NCBI RefSeq assembly: GCF_949152215.1
Contig: NZ_OX424407.1
Coordinates: forward strand, 124,001 to 188,000
DNA length: 64,000 bases
Direction: 5' to 3'
Source: Lancefieldella sp. Marseille-Q7238
GTDB lineage: Bacteria > Actinomycetota > Coriobacteriia > Coriobacteriales > Atopobiaceae
Shown: positions 60,615 to 64,000 of the stretch, piece after piece
Layout of the letters: each line of letters begins with the position of its first letter
How positions within the stretch are numbered: position 1 is the first letter of the stretch
Notes under the pieces: model-generated
Told to the model about the DNA's origin: nothing
The model's database searches: none
What the model saw: only the letters and a program-made list of their open reading frames with translations
Program-made: the position numbers and the translations under genes

Positions 60615-61546
60615 CACAGGCCTTTGATGATGCAGCCTATATAGATATGTTCCTGACATATTTGAAATCGGTGCGCAATCTGTCCGACAATACCGTGCGG
60701 GCTTATGCGACAGATCTCTCGTCGTATGCCGCGTGGTGCGGGCGAGAAGAACTTAGCATGCTTCAGGCAACACATCGAAGCCTTCGCTCCTATCTGTCCT
60801 ATCTCAATCGAGCCCAATACTCTGCACGCACACGCAACAGGCATCTTTCAGCTCTCAGAGGATTTTATAAGTGGCTGAACAAAGAGGGTTATCTTGAAGC
60901 GGATCCCTCGCTTATCTTGACAAGCCCGCGTACTTCTCGCCGTCTTCCCAAGACCATGTCGGATGAAGATGCAAAAAGACTTCTTGCATCATGCGACGTA
61001 CATACGTCATCCGGCTTGCGAGATAGGGCAATCCTTGAGTTCATGTATGCGACGGGCGCTCGTATCTCAGAGATCGCACGTCTTGACAGGGGAGACCTTA
61101 TGCTGCGGCAAGGTGTCGTGAGGCTGTTTGGTAAAGGTTCAAAAGAGCGTGATGTCCCGCTCTATAAGACCGCGTGCGACTGGCTGGAGCTCTATCTTTA
61201 TGAAGCTAGGCCGAAGCTTTTGGCAAAAAGCAGAACATCACTCAAAGTTGCGCCGGCTGAGGAGGCTCTCTTTCTCTCAAATCGTGGCCGCCGCATGAGC
61301 GCGGACGTGCTCAGAAAAATGTTTGAGGCCCATGTGCTGGAAGCGGGGCTTGATTCAGGTCTTACGCCGCATGCCATGAGGCATACGTTTGCGACAGAGC
61401 TCCTTACTGGTGGCGCTGATTTACGCGTCGTGCAGGAGCTTTTGGGCCACCAGAGTCTGTCGACAACGCAAATCTATACGCACCTTTCGATTGAGCGTCT
61501 CAAAGATGCAGCAAAACAAGCGCATCCGCGGGCTGAATCTGACTAA
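60611..61546 (+). CDS. xerC: Tyrosine recombinase XerC/XerD
   Basis: 311 residues. N-terminal SAM-like domain (YLKSVRNLSDNTVRAYATDLSSYAAWC), catalytic Arg in TGARISEIARL, Lys in GKGSKERDVPL, HAMRHTFATELL (HxxR), LGHQSLSTTQIYTHLS (His and Tyr). Resolves chromosome dimers at dif together with FtsK. XerC versus XerD cannot be decided here; position after trmFO favours XerC. No dif site seen in the window. Confidence 0.92.
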   Translation: MTQAFDDAAYIDMFLTYLKSVRNLSDNTVRAYATDLSSYAAWCGREELSMLQATHRSLRSYLSYLNRAQYSARTRNRHLSALRGFYKWLNKEGYLEADPSLILTSPRTSRRLPKTMSDEDAKRLLASCDVHTSSGLRDRAILEFMYATGARISEIARLDRGDLMLRQGVVRLFGKGSKERDVPLYKTACDWLELYLYEARPKLLAKSRTSLKVAPAEEALFLSNRGRRMSADVLRKMFEAHVLEAGLDSGLTPHAMRHTFATELLTGGADLRVVQELLGHQSLSTTQIYTHLSIERLKDAAKQAHPRAESD

Positions 61547-61550
61547 ATCG

Positions 61551-61559
61551 TGGTATACT
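61551..61559 (+). promoter_or_regulatory. Extended -10 promoter of rpsB-tsf
   Basis: TGG followed by TATACT, 5 bases after the xerC stop. Start near 61566 leaves a leader of about 150 bases. Confidence 0.65.
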
Positions 61560-61569
61560 ACCGCCCGGT

Positions 61570-61614
61570 TGTGTAAATGCACAGCCTGCCGCTGCCAAGC
61601 GGCACAATCACACA
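61570..61614 (+). promoter_or_regulatory. Structured leader of rpsB (candidate autoregulatory RNA)
   Basis: TGCCGCT (61587-61593), loop GCCA, AGCGGCA (61598-61604) is a perfect hairpin. TGTGT (61570-61574) and ACACA (61610-61614) can close an outer stem. A further 100 bases of leader follow before rpsB. S2 autoregulation through a leader is known in other bacteria. Confidence 0.45.
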
Positions 61615-61714
61615 CGCACGACTACTCATCGTCTGTGGTGCTCAAAGCTCAAGCCAGGTTTTGGGTTGATTGATGGGAAAGACCCCGTGCGGAGGTTAAA
61701 CCAGGAGGTTACTT

Positions 61715-62494
61715 ATGGCTGCAAAGATTACTATCCAAACCCTGCTTGATGCCGGCTGCCACTACGGTCACCAGACCCGCCGCTGGAACCCTAAGATGAA
61801 GCCGTATATCTTCGGCGATCGCAATGGTATTTACATCATTGACCTCAAGCAGACCATGCTTGGCGCTGACAAGGCTTACACCTTTTTGAAAGATCTTGCT
61901 TCTAAGGGTGGCCGCATTCTTTTTGTCGGCACCAAAAAGCAGGCTCAGGAGCCTATTGCTACTCAGGCCGCGCGTGCTTCCATGCCCTACATCAATCAGC
62001 GCTGGCTTGGCGGCATGCTCACTAACTTTGTCACCATGCGTTCCCGCATTCAGCACATGGAAGAGCTTGAGGCCATGGTTGAGGACGGCCGCATGGACGC
62101 TCTGCCCAAAAAGGAGCAGGCGCTTCGCAACAAGGAGCTTGCTAAGCTTCAGCTGAACCTGGGTGGCGTTCGCGATATGAACAAGCTTCCCGACGCTCTC
62201 TTTGTCATCGACTCAAAGCGTGAGGAGAACGCGGTTCGCGAGGCAAATCGCCTTCACATCCCCGTGGTTTCGCTTCTTGACACAAACTCCGACCCTGACG
62301 TTATCGACTACGGCATTCCCGCAAACGATGATGCTATCCGCTCCATTTCTTTGATGTGCGAACTTGCCGCCGACGCAATCCTTGCCGGCAGCGGTAAAGA
62401 GCAGATTTCCGCAGAGGAAATGAGCGCTCCGCAGGCGAGCGAAGAGGAGGCGCCTAAGGCCGAGCAGGCAGAAGAAGCTCCTCAGGCTGAATAG
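61715..62494 (+). CDS. rpsB: 30S ribosomal protein S2
   Basis: 259 residues. ITIQTLLDAGCHYGHQTRRWNPKMKPYIFGDRNGIYIIDL, QRWLGGMLTNFVTMRSRI and IDYGIPANDDAIRSI are standard. The Glu/Ala-rich tail of about 25 residues is as in other actinobacteria. CAGGAGG precedes ATG 61715. Confidence 0.97.
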   Translation: MAAKITIQTLLDAGCHYGHQTRRWNPKMKPYIFGDRNGIYIIDLKQTMLGADKAYTFLKDLASKGGRILFVGTKKQAQEPIATQAARASMPYINQRWLGGMLTNFVTMRSRIQHMEELEAMVEDGRMDALPKKEQALRNKELAKLQLNLGGVRDMNKLPDALFVIDSKREENAVREANRLHIPVVSLLDTNSDPDVIDYGIPANDDAIRSISLMCELAADAILAGSGKEQISAEEMSAPQASEEEAPKAEQAEEAPQAE

Positions 62495-62560
62495 GTCCAC
62501 CTAAGCAAGCAATACGTACGCAAGTACGCAATTATTCCTACGATCCCCAAGGAGGGGAAC

Positions 62561-63430
62561 ATGGCACAAATTACTGCAGCCCTTGTCAAGCAGCTCCGCG
62601 ATATGACGAGTTCTCCTATGATGGAATGCAAGAAGGCACTCGTTGAAGCCGATGGCGACATTGATAAGGCGATTGATATTCTGCGCACCATGGGCGTTGC
62701 CAAGGCCGTCAAGCGCGCGGGTCGCGAGACTAATGAAGGCACCATTGCAACGTTCATTTCACCCGATTGCACCAAGGGCGCAATCCTTGAGCTTTCGTGC
62801 GAAACTGACTTTGTGGGTACCAACCCGCAGTTTACTGGCTTTGCAAGCGATTTAGCCGAGGCCGTTGTTGAGAGTGATCCTTCCGATGTCGACGCGTTCC
62901 TCACGTCAAAATTCGGTGAGGGCACCGTACAGGAAGCTCTGACGGATAAGATTCACAACATTGGCGAAAACATGCGTATTTTGCGCTTCGCCCGTGTTCA
63001 GGTTTCTTCCGGCGCTCTTTCAAGCTACATTCACCTCGGCGGCAAACTTGCGACGGTTGTTACCTTTGAGTTTGACAAGCCCGAGACCCGTGATTCTGAG
63101 GACTTCAAAAACTTCGCCCATGACGTCGCCATGCAGGTAGCCGCAGCCGCTCCGGTTGCTGCTCGCCGCGAGGATGTGCCTGCTGACATCGTTGAGCATG
63201 AGCTCTCCATCTACAAGGCTCAGGCTGCTGAGTCTGGCAAGCCCGAGGCTATTCAGGAGAGAATGGCACAGGGTCGTCTTGAGAAGTACTACAAGGAGAA
63301 TGTCCTTACCGAGCAGGCCTTCGTTAAGGATCCCGACATGTCCATCAACGAGTACGCGAAGCTCGTTTCCAAAAAGGTCGACGACAACGTTCAAGTCGTC
63401 AGCTTCGTTCGTTTTTCCTTTGGCGAGTAG
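62561..63430 (+). CDS. tsf: Elongation factor Ts
   Basis: 289 residues. ITAALVKQLRDMTSSPMMECKKALVEADGDIDKAIDILR and the TDFVGTNPQF core motif are present. Exchanges GDP on EF-Tu. GAGGGGA precedes ATG 62561. Shares the rpsB promoter; the 66-base gap has only a small CGTAC/GTACG hairpin. Confidence 0.97.
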   Translation: MAQITAALVKQLRDMTSSPMMECKKALVEADGDIDKAIDILRTMGVAKAVKRAGRETNEGTIATFISPDCTKGAILELSCETDFVGTNPQFTGFASDLAEAVVESDPSDVDAFLTSKFGEGTVQEALTDKIHNIGENMRILRFARVQVSSGALSSYIHLGGKLATVVTFEFDKPETRDSEDFKNFAHDVAMQVAAAAPVAARREDVPADIVEHELSIYKAQAAESGKPEAIQERMAQGRLEKYYKENVLTEQAFVKDPDMSINEYAKLVSKKVDDNVQVVSFVRFSFGE

Positions 63431-63450
63431 CCGCTGAGAGAACGACTCAG

Positions 63451-63484
63451 AAAAAGCCAGCTGCTTGCAGTTGGCTTTTTCTTT
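63451..63484 (+). terminator. Intrinsic terminator after tsf
   Basis: AAAAAGCCAGCTGC (63451-63464) pairs with GCAGTTGGCTTTTT (63467-63480) with one G-U pair, followed by CTTT. Confidence 0.88.
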
Positions 63485-63536
63485 ATGCGAAGCGTGTGCG
63501 TTGGTTGTGCTTGAGGCGAGTTGAGCTTGGGTCGTC

Positions 63537-64000
<464 letters not shown>

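Overview
The window reads as ordinary chromosomal DNA of a low-to-mid GC actinobacterium of class Coriobacteriia (Atopobium/Olsenella-like). I infer this from gene content and have not tested it by search. The actinobacterial signature is pyrF-mihF-gmk-rpoZ and a lexA / LysM gene / nrdR cluster laid out as in mycobacteria. The Firmicutes-like signature is PyrK with class 1B PyrD, RNase J plus RNase Y, SpoVS, ThiI, PpdK and TrmFO. I see no insertion sequence, prophage, CRISPR array, tRNA or rRNA. Genes are tightly packed, mostly on the + strand, and no gene-free gap exceeds 300 bases.

Layout. 2-1054: 3' part of an ABC-transporter ATPase carrying an unusual N-terminal beta-sandwich-like domain. 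1083-6446: pyrRBCKDF operon behind a probable attenuator. 6704-9122: mihF-gmk-rpoZ-thiI. 9346-13498: comEA-comEC-holA, then rpsT on the - strand with its terminator inside holA. 13889-18015: lepA-dus-hemW. 18087-25319: a DnaJ-like protein with a membrane tail, a normal DnaJ, then mtaB-phoH-ybeY-dgkA-era-recO. 25444-28026: rpsO and pnp. 28314-37127: rnj-ftsK-rodZ-like-yajQ-rimO-pgsA-cinA. 37356-39127: recA-recX. 39402-46095: rny, a MutL/GHKL-like ATPase of unknown role, spoVS, miaB, miaA, hflX. 46092-50573: lexA with a membrane protein on the - strand, facing a LysM protein, nrdR, dut and a purine permease on the + strand. 50751-54720: ppdK and dgt. 54901-61546: rplS, rnhB, yraN, comM, dprA, trmFO, xerC. 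61715-64000: rpsB, tsf and the start of pyrH.

How the genes work together. Three themes recur. The first is nucleotide supply: de novo UMP synthesis, UMP and GMP kinases, dUTPase, dGTPase, NrdR and a purine permease. The second is RNA and ribosome maintenance: four RNases or processing enzymes, tRNA and S12 modification, and ribosomal proteins with structured leaders. The third is DNA uptake, recombination and repair: comEA/comEC, comM/dprA, recA/recX/cinA, recO, xerC and an SOS circuit. The SOS circuit is visible in full: recA, lexA and the LysM gene each have LexA-type boxes set in or against their promoters.

The most unusual items are the rny / MutL-like ATPase / spoVS / miaB neighbourhood, the membrane-tailed DnaJ, the fused ABC ATPase at the left edge, and several undescribed-looking leader RNAs (rpsO, rpsB, ppdK, rny). 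Promoters fall into two groups: those with a TGn extended -10 and usually no -35, and those with a good -35 and no TGn.
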